A stretch of 12,240 nt of DNA from Pseudomonadota bacterium (GTDB lineage: Bacteria; Pseudomonadota; Gammaproteobacteria; UBA6186; Azoamicaceae). The notes below the pieces were generated by a model. It searched no databases, was not told the DNA's origin, and saw nothing but the letters and a program-made list of their open reading frames with translations. A program made the position numbers and the translations under genes. Where the stretch lies: positions 1 through 12,240 of the forward strand of contig JAJZUR010000035.1 in assembly GCA_021848375.1 (NCBI GenBank). The letters run 5' to 3'. Shown piece after piece: positions 1-6,362 of the stretch (position 1 is its first letter; every line of letters starts with the position of its first letter).

Positions 1-117
1 GAGGTTCTAAAGATTCGCTAAAGGGCATGCGTATGCGAGCCAGTTGTAATGACAATAATTTATTTAGGTATCTTCATGAATTTTAATGCGTCAGCCCTGG
101 CAGGGGCATATAATTGC

Positions 118-146
118 TTGTAATTTTATTTCCAGTTTTGTAAAAT
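118..146 (+). promoter_or_regulatory. Predicted sigma70 promoter for rplM-rpsI
   Basis: TTGTAA (118-123) and TAAAAT (141-146) are separated by exactly 17 bp, a good sigma70 arrangement. Transcription would start near 153, leaving a leader of about 64 nt before rplM. That leader contains a G-run and a possible weak helix between TAGGC (166-170) and GCCTA (207-211), next to the Shine-Dalgarno sequence. In E. coli L13 represses its own operon through the leader; whether this leader works the same way is inference. Confidence 0.55.
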
Positions 147-216
147 GCTGCCTTCTTCCTTGGTTTAGGCCTGGGGGGGCAGTGTAATTTGACGCTCTAA
201 CTGGGAGCCTAGATTG

Positions 217-645
217 ATGAAAACATTTAATGCAAAAGCTGAAACTGTCCAGCGTGGCTGGTTTTTAGTTGACGTGAAAGGTTTGGTTTTAGGCCGCGTG
301 GCGACCGAAATTGCGCGACGTTTAAAAGGTAAACACAAACCCGACTATACGCCTTATGTCGATACGGGAGATTACATCATTGTGCTGAATGCAGGGGATG
401 TAATTGTCACCGGACGTAAATCTGGAGATAAGCTCTATTATCGCCATAGTGGATATCCTGGGGGATTAAAAGCGGAACCTTTTAATAAACTGCAGGCGAG
501 ACGTCCAGAACGGATTATTGAATTGGCGGTAAAAGGGATGCTTCCGAAAAACCCCTTAGGACGGGCAATGTTGCGTAAATTAAAGGTATACACGGGGACG
601 ACCCATCCACATACGGCACAACAGCCAGAAATTTTGGAAATTTAA
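217..645 (+). CDS. rplM: 50S ribosomal protein L13 (uL13)
   Basis: This is large-subunit ribosomal protein L13, an early-assembly protein that binds 23S rRNA. The 142-residue product has exactly the length of the E. coli protein and aligns over its whole length: it begins MKTFNAKAETVQRGW and carries LGRVATEIARRLKGKHK, YTPYVDTGDYIIVLNA, ARRPERIIELAVKGMLPK and NPLGRAMLRKLKVY. I chose the ATG at 217 rather than the in-frame TTG just before it (214), because 217 matches the family N-terminus and lies 9 nt after GGAG (204-207). The gene is followed after 11 bp by rpsI, the usual rplM-rpsI operon. Nothing unusual is seen in the protein. Confidence 0.97.
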   Translation: MKTFNAKAETVQRGWFLVDVKGLVLGRVATEIARRLKGKHKPDYTPYVDTGDYIIVLNAGDVIVTGRKSGDKLYYRHSGYPGGLKAEPFNKLQARRPERIIELAVKGMLPKNPLGRAMLRKLKVYTGTTHPHTAQQPEILEI

Positions 646-656
646 CTAGGTGAAAT

Positions 657-1136
657 ATGGCAAGATCAACAGCTGCAGCAAAAAAACGTCCATCTTATGC
701 AACCGGTCGGCGTAAGACCTGTACCGCACGCGTATTTTTAAAGCCGGGTACGGGCAAGATTCTCATCAATGAGCGGGAATTAGATGTCTATTTTGGTCGA
801 AAAACAGCGCGTATGGTGGTACGTCAAGCATTAGAATTGATAGAGCTTGCCGATAAATTTGATGTGGTAGCCACTGTAAAAGGTGGCGGTATTATGGGGC
901 AAGCCGGCGCCATTCGACATGGTATTAGTCGTGCCTTAATCCGACACGATGAAGGCATGTCGCCCACCAAAACAGAAGAAGACGCAGCAGGTTCCAATGC
1001 CGGCAGTGCGAACCCAAACAGCTTTAGAAAAAGATTACGTCGTGCAGGTTTTGTGACACGCGATGCTCGTGAAGTTGAGCGTAAAAAAGTCGGTCTGCAT
1101 AAAGCGCGTAAAAGACCTCAATACTCCAAACGTTAA
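657..1136 (+). CDS. rpsI: 30S ribosomal protein S9 (uS9) with an internal insertion
   Basis: This is small-subunit protein S9 of the 30S head, whose basic C-terminal tail reaches the P-site tRNA. Family signatures are TGRRKTCTARVFLKPG (residues 16-31), YFGRKTARMVVRQ (45-57), VKGGGIMGQAGAIRHGI (74-90) and the terminal KARKRPQYSKR. It has 159 residues against about 130 in E. coli. Part of the difference is a longer N-terminus (MARSTAAAKKRPS). The rest is an extra stretch of about 22 residues (100-121), rich in S, T, E, D, A, G and N, inserted between RALIRHDE and SFRKRLRRAGFVTRD. The reading frame and both flanks are intact, so this is an in-frame insertion. The start has an AGGTGA Shine-Dalgarno just upstream. 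Cotranscribed with rplM and followed by a terminator. Confidence 0.96.
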   Translation: MARSTAAAKKRPSYATGRRKTCTARVFLKPGTGKILINERELDVYFGRKTARMVVRQALELIELADKFDVVATVKGGGIMGQAGAIRHGISRALIRHDEGMSPTKTEEDAAGSNAGSANPNSFRKRLRRAGFVTRDAREVERKKVGLHKARKRPQYSKR

Positions 1137-1175
1137 TTTACGTGTTGTACAAACTTATTGGGGTTGCCTTTGTAG

Positions 1176-1202
1176 GGGCGGACCGCTGGGTCCGCCCTTT
1201 TT
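1176..1202 (+). terminator. Intrinsic terminator of the rplM-rpsI operon
   Basis: A perfect 9-bp GC-rich stem, GGGCGGACC (1176-1184) with GGTCCGCCC (1189-1197), has a 4-nt loop GCTG and is followed by five T (1198-1202). It lies 39 bp after the rpsI stop and only 17 bp before tRNA-Gln. Confidence 0.9.
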
Positions 1203-1219
1203 CGTCGTGGTGGATAGCT

Positions 1220-1293
1220 TGGGGGATCGTCTAGTGGTAGGACCGCGGACTCTGACTCCGCTAACCTAGGTTCGAATCCTAGTCCCCCAGCCA
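1220..1293 (+). tRNA. tRNA-Gln, anticodon CUG
   Basis: The cloverleaf can be traced by hand. Acceptor stem TGGGGGA pairs with TCCCCCA. The D-arm stem is GTC/GAC. The anticodon stem GCGGA/TCCGC encloses CTCTGAC, giving anticodon CTG. The T-arm is CTAGG-TTCGAAT-CCTAG, and the discriminator G is followed by an encoded CCA. The sequence strongly resembles E. coli tRNA-Gln(CUG), which reads CAG codons. No convincing promoter lies between the upstream terminator and the tRNA. No second copy of the tRNA 3' end is seen nearby that would mark an integration boundary. Confidence 0.95.
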
Positions 1294-1324
1294 TATTCAC
1301 GTATTAATTGATATTTCCTCGCCT

Positions 1325-1353
1325 TTGACGCTCATTGTAAATATTGTTATAAC
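1325..1353 (+). promoter_or_regulatory. Predicted sigma70 promoter with extended -10 for the coiled-coil gene
   Basis: TTGACG (1325-1330), a 17-bp spacer and TATAAC (1348-1353) preceded by TGT (an extended -10 TGn) make this the strongest promoter-like sequence in the window. It predicts a leader of about 110 nt before the ATG at 1470. That leader contains a possible 8-codon micro-ORF (1371-1397) preceded by AAAAGG; its significance is unknown. Confidence 0.62.
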
Positions 1354-1469
1354 ATTCAAGCGATAAAAGGATGTATTTTAAGAATTTAGTTTTTTGACCA
1401 ATAAAAATCAGATAGTGAGGGATCTCTTCTGGTTAGGATGTTTTAAAATCAACCTATAGGAGACACAAG

Positions 1470-2078
1470 ATGTTACATAAATTTACAAAAATTGGCGAAC
1501 TTGTTGCTAGTTTACAAGATGCTAAGGATGCTAATTATAATGATGCAGTCCAATTAATTGGCTTAATTGATGTCTCAGTTAGGACAGATGAGGAAGCAAA
1601 CCAGCCCCCTGAAGTGATTACTTTTGTAAAGAAATTTTGGAATGTCATTGATAGTAATAAGCAAACGCTTACACAAGAAAATCAAACGTTGACGCAAGAG
1701 AAAACGCAACTAGAAACAGATAAGCAAACGCTTACGCAAGAAAATCAAACGTTGACGCAAGAAAATCAACAGTTGGCAAGGCAGATCGATCAATTAAAAC
1801 AAGAAAATGCGAATCTTTTGAGTAAAGAAACGGATAAATTACTTCAAGAAGAAATTAACATTAAGCAGTTAAAGCTGCAAATAAATGCACATCTCTCGGC
1901 TCCAACAGTGCCAGTAGCTCCGGTTTCAACGTCGACCTCTTTTTCGGCACATTCGCCGGAAATGCTCTACATGCAAACGCAGCAAAGAAATGGGCAGTCA
2001 ATAAGTAAATATGCGCCACCACCTGGTGTGGGTAAAAGCCCAAATACAAAAGCTAAATGGTCTGCCAATAATCTCTAA
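1470..2078 (+). CDS. Orphan coiled-coil protein, function unknown
   Basis: I do not recognise a family for this 202-residue protein. Residues 1-57 look like a small helical N-terminal part (MLHKFTKIGELVASLQDAKD...). Residues 64-120 form a strong predicted coiled coil of heptads of the QTLTQEN type, with N/Q/E/K-rich outer positions and L in the core. It continues less regularly to about residue 145. A flexible P/V/S/T-rich linker follows (about 146-165), then a short tail containing KYAPPPGVGKSPN. There is no signal peptide or membrane segment, so a cytoplasmic or secreted protein is possible. The start is firm: AGGAGA (1458-1463) lies 6 nt before the ATG. It has its own promoter and terminator and is therefore monocistronic. 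The coiled coil contains a near-perfect 63-bp-period DNA repeat. A secreted effector or a structural protein are both guesses; the sequence supports only the coiled-coil architecture. Confidence 0.8.
   Translation: MLHKFTKIGELVASLQDAKDANYNDAVQLIGLIDVSVRTDEEANQPPEVITFVKKFWNVIDSNKQTLTQENQTLTQEKTQLETDKQTLTQENQTLTQENQQLARQIDQLKQENANLLSKETDKLLQEEINIKQLKLQINAHLSAPTVPVAPVSTSTSFSAHSPEMLYMQTQQRNGQSISKYAPPPGVGKSPNTKAKWSANNL
1657..1762 (+). repeat. Direct repeat of 63-bp period inside the coiled coil
   Basis: A block of about 43 bp at 1657-1699 recurs at 1720-1762 with a single mismatch (acacaag versus acgcaag). The 63-bp offset equals 21 codons, or three heptads, so the reading frame and the coiled-coil register are both preserved. 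Shorter CAAGAAAATCAA-type units repeat inside it. The near identity suggests a recent slippage duplication. Confidence 0.9.
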
Positions 2079-2099
2079 TTGAAAATATGGGATCCGGTG

Positions 2100-2134
2100 C
2101 CGGCCGTTAGATTAAATCTGCGGCCGGTTTTTTT
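2100..2134 (+). terminator. Intrinsic terminator of the coiled-coil gene
   Basis: CCGGCCG (2100-2106) pairs perfectly with CGGCCGG (2121-2127). The 14-nt interior can add an AGAT/ATCT helix, and the stem is followed by seven T (2128-2134). It starts 21 bp after the stop codon. Confidence 0.9.
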
Positions 2135-2142
2135 GGGGGATA

Positions 2143-2178
2143 AAAAAAAGCTTTTGTAATTATACAAAAGCTTTTTTT
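2143..2178. terminator. Symmetric bidirectional terminator between convergent genes
   Basis: A perfect 16-bp inverted repeat (AAAAAAAGCTTTTGTA, 2143-2158, and its complement, 2163-2178) surrounds the loop ATTA. A-runs on one arm become T-runs on the other, so it can terminate in both directions. It lies 13 bp past the stop of the minus-strand barrel gene and behind the plus-strand terminator at 2100-2134. Confidence 0.85.
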
Positions 2179-2191
2179 AGATTAACTTAAC

Positions 2192-2899
2192 TTAAAATTT
2201 AACAAATGCACCGATGCTGTATATAAAGCTATTGTTATTTCCTACCACGGTGGAAGTATTTGCACCAATTTGACTTCCAATATTGGTAAGTTTGTCAGTA
2301 TTTTCCCATTTAACCATGGCGCGAACACCCCACTGTTCAGAGATCATATGCTGAATACCTGCGCCTAATCGTAAAATGGCTTTCTTTTTCATGTAGGTTG
2401 AAATTACATTCGTCGAAATACCACTGGCATTAAATAAAACCCGCGTAAAGTTGGCTTTTAAGTTTGCAATCCCAACTAATCCTATCAAACTTAGTCGATA
2501 GCTATCACAAATAGGGTAAAAACCCATCAAATCTGCATGGGGTCCTTTGTATTGACCCGTAGAGTTATAAGAAACTGTGTATCCCTCGGGAACCACAATA
2601 CCATTTACTGCATTAGTCAATTCCCCTGGCCCAAGTGTTACCGTTCTCGTTTTTCTTTCCGTTGCTTCATACCCAACTTCTACGCCAACATATTCATTAA
2701 ATTTTACACCAGCGTAGATATTACCTTGTGGGTAATCGTGGCTGAATAAGTTTTTGCCTGCGCCGCGTTGAAGGCCGATATGGCGCCATTCAGCGTCTGC
2801 TCCAACATAGGGTGTGACGCCCCATTGAGTTTCCGCTGTGGCGGCTGACGCAGCCAGCATAACCACTGGCGCAACGAGTAGAGCTAATTTCTTTTTCAC
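2192..2899 (-). CDS. Small outer-membrane beta-barrel protein
   Basis: A predicted outer-membrane barrel of 235 residues. The start is a GTG at 2899, preceded by AGGAGA with a 7-nt spacer. It opens a classic signal peptide, with basic KKK, hydrophobic LALLVAPVVMLAASA, and probable cleavage after ATA before ETQWG. An upstream in-frame TTG at 2926 has no such support. The mature part alternates short amphipathic strands (TPYVGADAEWRHIGL, NIYAGVKFNEYVGVEVGYEA, AILRLGAGIQHM, WGVRAMVKWENTDK) and ends SIGAFVKF. The terminal aromatic residue is the usual signal for BAM-dependent insertion. Size and pattern fit an eight-stranded OmpA/OmpW-like barrel without a peptidoglycan-binding domain. A specific function (adhesion, surface antigen, small-molecule channel) cannot be read from the sequence. 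It is convergent with the coiled-coil gene and divergent from petA. Confidence 0.8.
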   Translation of the reverse strand: MKKKLALLVAPVVMLAASAATAETQWGVTPYVGADAEWRHIGLQRGAGKNLFSHDYPQGNIYAGVKFNEYVGVEVGYEATERKTRTVTLGPGELTNAVNGIVVPEGYTVSYNSTGQYKGPHADLMGFYPICDSYRLSLIGLVGIANLKANFTRVLFNASGISTNVISTYMKKKAILRLGAGIQHMISEQWGVRAMVKWENTDKLTNIGSQIGANTSTVVGNNNSFIYSIGAFVKF

Positions 2900-3007
2900 T
2901 GAACGTTCTCCTATTTCTAAACTCAACTTTCAAACAAAATACAATTCATTTCGTGCTTTGGCTTTGTTATTTGCTTAACCACAGCTAGCCAAAACTTCTC
3001 AAATTAT

Positions 3008-3036
3008 TTGATCGGAATCTTTTGCGAGTGTATAGC
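3008..3036 (+). promoter_or_regulatory. Predicted sigma70 promoter of petABC-sspAB
   Basis: TTGATC (3008-3013), a 17-bp spacer and TATAGC (3031-3036) form a reasonable sigma70 promoter upstream of petA. The predicted leader is about 128 nt long. Confidence 0.5.
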
Positions 3037-3037
3037 A
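3029..3037 (-). promoter_or_regulatory. Possible extended -10 for the barrel gene, overlapping the petA -10
   Basis: On the minus strand this reads TGC-TATACA, an extended -10 element, with no good -35 at 17 bp. It would give a leader of about 120 nt for the barrel gene, and it overlaps the plus-strand petA -10. Tentative. Confidence 0.25.
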
Positions 3038-3170
3038 TTCACAATAAAGTGCAAGTGTTTTCTTATGCTATGCAGAGGAACCGATGTTCTGGTAGTATTT
3101 TGCTTTGATTTGTAGCCTCCGTTTCGGATTGACATACCACGAAAAGGAAGAGATAGGGAGAATTTTTGGA

Positions 3171-3764
3171 ATGAGTGCCGACGAAATGGACATAGGACGC
3201 CGAAGATTTTTAACCGCGACAACAGCCGTAATTGGCGGGATTGGCGCAGCATGTGCTGCATTTCCTTTTTTAGCTTCCTGGGCACCGAGCGTAAAAGCAC
3301 GCGCATTGGGCGCACCGGTTGATGTAGATATCAGCAAAATCGAATTGGGGCAAAAAATTACCGTGGCTTGGCGTGGACAACCTATTTTTATTGTACATCG
3401 TACGCCTCAAGAATTAGACAGTCTTGCGTTAGTAACCAACGAATTGCGCGATCCCTTATCCAAAGAGTCTGTACAACCCAAATACGCCGATAATGTTTAT
3501 CGTTCAATTAAACCGGATCTCTTGGTTTTAATTGGGATATGTACCCATCTTGGATGCGTTCCTCTTTATAAACCAGAAGTTGGGTCGGTTCAGCCCGGTT
3601 GGGAAGGCGGCTTTTTTTGCCCTTGTCATGGATCTAAGTATGATATGGCGGGAAGGGTGTACAAAGACGTGCCTGCACCGCTTAACTTGGTGGTTCCGCC
3701 GTATCAATATTTAAATGAGACGGTTTTACGGATAGGGGACGATACCCCGCCAGGAGCAGCCTAA
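3171..3764 (+). CDS. petA: Ubiquinol-cytochrome c reductase, Rieske iron-sulfur subunit
   Basis: This is the Rieske [2Fe-2S] subunit of the cytochrome bc1 complex (complex III), which takes the first electron from ubiquinol and passes it to cytochrome c1 on the periplasmic side. The two cluster-binding motifs are intact: CTHLGC (residues 124-129) and CPCHGS (150-155), giving the two Cys and two His ligands and the disulfide cysteines. The N-terminus has a twin-arginine motif, GRRRFLTAT (9-17), followed by one hydrophobic segment (to about 36). This is the usual Tat-dependent membrane anchor. The product is 197 residues, the normal family size. I chose ATG 3171 (AGGGAG 10 nt upstream) over an upstream TTG at 3105 that would add an atypical leader; the ATG at 3186 is also possible. 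It is the first gene of the operon. Confidence 0.96.
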   Translation: MSADEMDIGRRRFLTATTAVIGGIGAACAAFPFLASWAPSVKARALGAPVDVDISKIELGQKITVAWRGQPIFIVHRTPQELDSLALVTNELRDPLSKESVQPKYADNVYRSIKPDLLVLIGICTHLGCVPLYKPEVGSVQPGWEGGFFCPCHGSKYDMAGRVYKDVPAPLNLVVPPYQYLNETVLRIGDDTPPGAA

Positions 3765-4987
3765 TGCAAATATTGAACCCGCTTCTCAATTGGATTGATG
3801 CACGCTTTCCCTTAACCACGCTATGGAATGAACATCTTGCAAAGTACTATGCGCCAAAGAATTTTAATTTTTGGTATTACTTTGGCTCACTCGCGCTTTT
3901 TGTATTGGCCAATCAAATTATTACAGGAATATGGTTGACCATGAGTTACACGCCCAATGCCGAGGGTGCGTTTGATTCTATTGAATATATTATGCGCGAA
4001 GTTCCCTGGGGATGGTTATTGCGCTATTTGCACTCCACGGGGGCGTCTTTCTTTTTCATTGTGATTTATTTACATATGTTTCGCGGTGTGCTCTATGGTT
4101 CTTATAAAAAACCGAGAGAATTAATTTGGCTAGTTGGAATGCTGATCTTCCTGTGCCTCATGGCTGAGGCGTTTTTTGGTTATTTACTACCGTGGGGAAA
4201 TATGTCGTTTTGGGGGGCGCAAGTCATCACTTCCTTATTTGGCGCCATTCCTTTTGTGGGTGATGCATTAGTGGAATGGATCCGCGGTGATTATAATGTG
4301 ACGGGCATCACGCTAAACCGATTCTTTGCGCTTCATGTAATTGCGGTGCCACTTATTTTTGTTGGTTTAGTCATTGCCCATATTATGGCTTTACACGAAG
4401 TGGGATCTAATAATCCAGACGGGATCGAAATCAAAGCAATGAAAGATGAACAAGGGATCCCGTTAGATGGTATCCCTTTTCATCCCTATTATACGGTTAA
4501 AGATTTAATGGGGTTAGCGGCCTTTTTGATCCTTTTTTGTGCGGTAATATTTTTTATTCCCGATATGGGAGGACTTTTTTTAGAACATCCCAATTTTAGT
4601 CCCGCGGATCCGCTTAAAACACCGCCGCATATTGCCCCTGCTTGGTATATGACGCCTTATTACGCTATTTTAAGGGCAATTCCCAATAAATTAGCTGGGG
4701 TGTTAGCCTTGGCATTGTCGATTGCTGTGTGGTTCTTTTTGCCCTGGTTGGATCGCAGTCCCGTAAAATCGATTCGATATCGAGGGTGGCTCTATAAAAC
4801 CGCGTTGTTTGTATTTGTCATCAGTTTTCTTTTGTTAGGATATCTCGGATTGAGTCCTACATCCCCTGCGTTGGTGTTAATCACCAGAATTGCAGCTACT
4901 CTGTATTTTTTATTCTTTTTACTGATGCCGATTTATACGACGTTAGACAAAGTAAAGCCCGTGCCAACTCGGGTGAGTGGTTCATGA
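3764..4987 (+). CDS. petB: Ubiquinol-cytochrome c reductase, cytochrome b subunit
   Basis: Cytochrome b is the membrane core of complex III, carrying the low- and high-potential b hemes and the quinol-oxidising (Qo) and quinone-reducing (Qi) sites. The 407 residues give about eight hydrophobic segments. The four heme ligands are H90 (RYLHSTG), H104 (IYLHMFRG), H191 (FFALHVIA) and H206 (IAHIMALHEVG), with the family spacing. GYLLPWGNMSFWGAQVI (139-155) and GSNNPDG (214-220) are present. The Qo-site tetrapeptide, PEWY in mitochondria, reads PAWY here (292-295); substitution of the glutamate is known in several bacterial lineages. Length is that of a full, unsplit cytochrome b. The ATG overlaps the petA stop by one base (taATG), and AGGAG lies 7 nt upstream. 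Confidence 0.97.
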   Translation: MQILNPLLNWIDARFPLTTLWNEHLAKYYAPKNFNFWYYFGSLALFVLANQIITGIWLTMSYTPNAEGAFDSIEYIMREVPWGWLLRYLHSTGASFFFIVIYLHMFRGVLYGSYKKPRELIWLVGMLIFLCLMAEAFFGYLLPWGNMSFWGAQVITSLFGAIPFVGDALVEWIRGDYNVTGITLNRFFALHVIAVPLIFVGLVIAHIMALHEVGSNNPDGIEIKAMKDEQGIPLDGIPFHPYYTVKDLMGLAAFLILFCAVIFFIPDMGGLFLEHPNFSPADPLKTPPHIAPAWYMTPYYAILRAIPNKLAGVLALALSIAVWFFLPWLDRSPVKSIRYRGWLYKTALFVFVISFLLLGYLGLSPTSPALVLITRIAATLYFLFFLLMPIYTTLDKVKPVPTRVSGS

Positions 4988-5715
4988 AAAAAGAAAAAGG
5001 AATGTTAGTTTGGATCTGCGCATGCTTTGTATTGATGGTCTGTGACTTTCCATTCGCTTATGCCAATGAAGAAGAGGTTTCGTTGGATAAGGCTAATATT
5101 GACTTAACGGATAAAGCCTCATTACAAAGAGGGGCTCGATTATTCATGGATGTTTGTTCTGGCTGTCATAGCCTAAAGTATATTCGCTATAGCACGATGG
5201 CAAAGGATATTGGCATTACCAATGCAAAAGGGGGAGTTTTAGATGAGGTAGTCAAAGCGGATCTGATGTTTGTGGGGGATAAGATAACCGATCCCATTAT
5301 TTCTGCAATGACCAAAGAAGAAGGTGTTGCTTGGTTTGGGACAGCGCCGCCAGATCTTTCTTTGGAGGCGCGCTTACGAGGGACAGACTGGATCTATACT
5401 TATTTACGATCGTTTTATTTGGATCCCAAAAAGCAGTGGGGCGTTAATAATACCATTTTTCCAGATGTCGCAATGCCTGACGTTCTCTATAATATGCAAC
5501 AACAGTTATTAAAAGAGCCAGGAGGACAAGCAAAATTTGATAACGCTATCCGTGATCTCACTAATTTCTTAACGTATGTTGCAGAGCCCATTAAATTAGT
5601 CCGGGAACATATTGGAATTTGGGTAATGTTATTTTTAGGGATCTTTTTTATTTTTGCATGGCTTTTGAAAAGGGAGTATTGGAAAGGGGTTCATTCAGCA
5701 AGGGAAGATGAATGA
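4984..5715 (+). CDS. petC: Ubiquinol-cytochrome c reductase, cytochrome c1 subunit
   Basis: Cytochrome c1 is the periplasmic c-type heme subunit of complex III, receiving electrons from the Rieske protein and delivering them to a soluble cytochrome c or an oxidase. The heme-attachment motif CSGCH is at residues 58-62, and the probable axial methionine is M164 in FPDVAMPDV. A signal peptide covers about residues 1-27, with cleavage near AYA-NEE. A single C-terminal membrane helix (about 210-228, GIWVMLFLGIFFIFAWLL) is followed by a positively charged end. The 243-residue length is normal. The start overlaps the petB stop by 4 bp (ATGA), indicating translational coupling. Maturation requires the cytochrome c biogenesis machinery, which is not in this window. 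Confidence 0.96.
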   Translation: MKKEKGMLVWICACFVLMVCDFPFAYANEEEVSLDKANIDLTDKASLQRGARLFMDVCSGCHSLKYIRYSTMAKDIGITNAKGGVLDEVVKADLMFVGDKITDPIISAMTKEEGVAWFGTAPPDLSLEARLRGTDWIYTYLRSFYLDPKKQWGVNNTIFPDVAMPDVLYNMQQQLLKEPGGQAKFDNAIRDLTNFLTYVAEPIKLVREHIGIWVMLFLGIFFIFAWLLKREYWKGVHSAREDE

Positions 5716-6359
5716 GCCTATCTTTAGCGGGAAATAAGCGATCGATTATGGCCCTCTATTCTGGTGAAGTTGATCCCTATAGCCATCGAGTCCGGATAGT
5801 ATTAGCAGAAAAAGATGTTCCAGTTGATATTTTAAGTATTGATAAAATGAATAAGATCAGTGAAGAGCTTTATCAGATTAATCCGTACGGCAGAGTTCCG
5901 ACACTGGTCGATAGGGAATTAGTTATCTATCAATCCGAGGTTATTATGGAATATTTGGATGAACGTTTTCCACACCCGCCGCTCATGCCGGTTTATCCTA
6001 TTGCACGAGCGCGTAGTCGTTTAATGATATATCGTCTGAATCAGGATTGGTATGCATTAATGGATAAAATATTAGCGCAGGCCCTGGAACCGTCTGAAGA
6101 GAAAATTATAAAAGCGAGAAAAGATTTGAGAGACAGCATAACGAGTATTGCACCAGTTTTTGCAGAGCAACCCTATTTTTTAAGTGAAGAATTTTCATTA
6201 GTCGATTGTTGTATGGCGCCTTTATTATGGCGGTTACCCCTCTTGGGTGTAGAATTACCGATACAAGCAAAAGCTGTGATAACCTATGCCGAGCGGTTAT
6301 TTAAACGCGATACTTTTTTGGCTAGTTTAACGGATGCGGAACAAGCGATTAGAAGATAG
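5712..6359 (+). CDS. sspA: Stringent starvation protein A
   Basis: SspA is a glutathione S-transferase-fold protein without GST activity. It binds RNA polymerase and alters transcription during starvation and acid stress. The 215 residues match E. coli SspA nearly end to end: NKRSIMALYSGEVDPYSHRV, the thioredoxin-like N-terminal domain to about residue 85, then the hallmark FPHPPLMPVYPIARARSR, and the helical C-terminal domain with YFLSEEFSLVDCCMAPLLWR and DTFLASLTDAE. The PHP tripeptide (87-89) corresponds to the conserved surface pocket needed for function in E. coli. The start overlaps the petC stop by 4 bp, with AGGGAAG at 5701-5707. Its attachment to petABC is common in proteobacteria and places it under respiratory-operon transcription. 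Confidence 0.96.
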   Translation: MSLSLAGNKRSIMALYSGEVDPYSHRVRIVLAEKDVPVDILSIDKMNKISEELYQINPYGRVPTLVDRELVIYQSEVIMEYLDERFPHPPLMPVYPIARARSRLMIYRLNQDWYALMDKILAQALEPSEEKIIKARKDLRDSITSIAPVFAEQPYFLSEEFSLVDCCMAPLLWRLPLLGVELPIQAKAVITYAERLFKRDTFLASLTDAEQAIRR

Positions 6360-6362
6360 CTC

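Noticed and set aside
1..21. Possible last codons of an upstream plus-strand gene (EVLKIR then TAA).
   Set aside because: Six codons at the window edge cannot be distinguished from chance.
1293..2200. Search for a direct repeat of the tRNA-Gln 3' end (attR-like) marking an integrated element.
   Set aside because: No copy of the T-arm/acceptor sequence was seen, and no integrase or recombinase gene is present.
3129..3157. Perfect -35 TTGACA upstream of petA.
   Set aside because: The matching -10 at 17 bp is only GATAGG, and transcription would start after the Shine-Dalgarno sequence, a few bases before the ATG.
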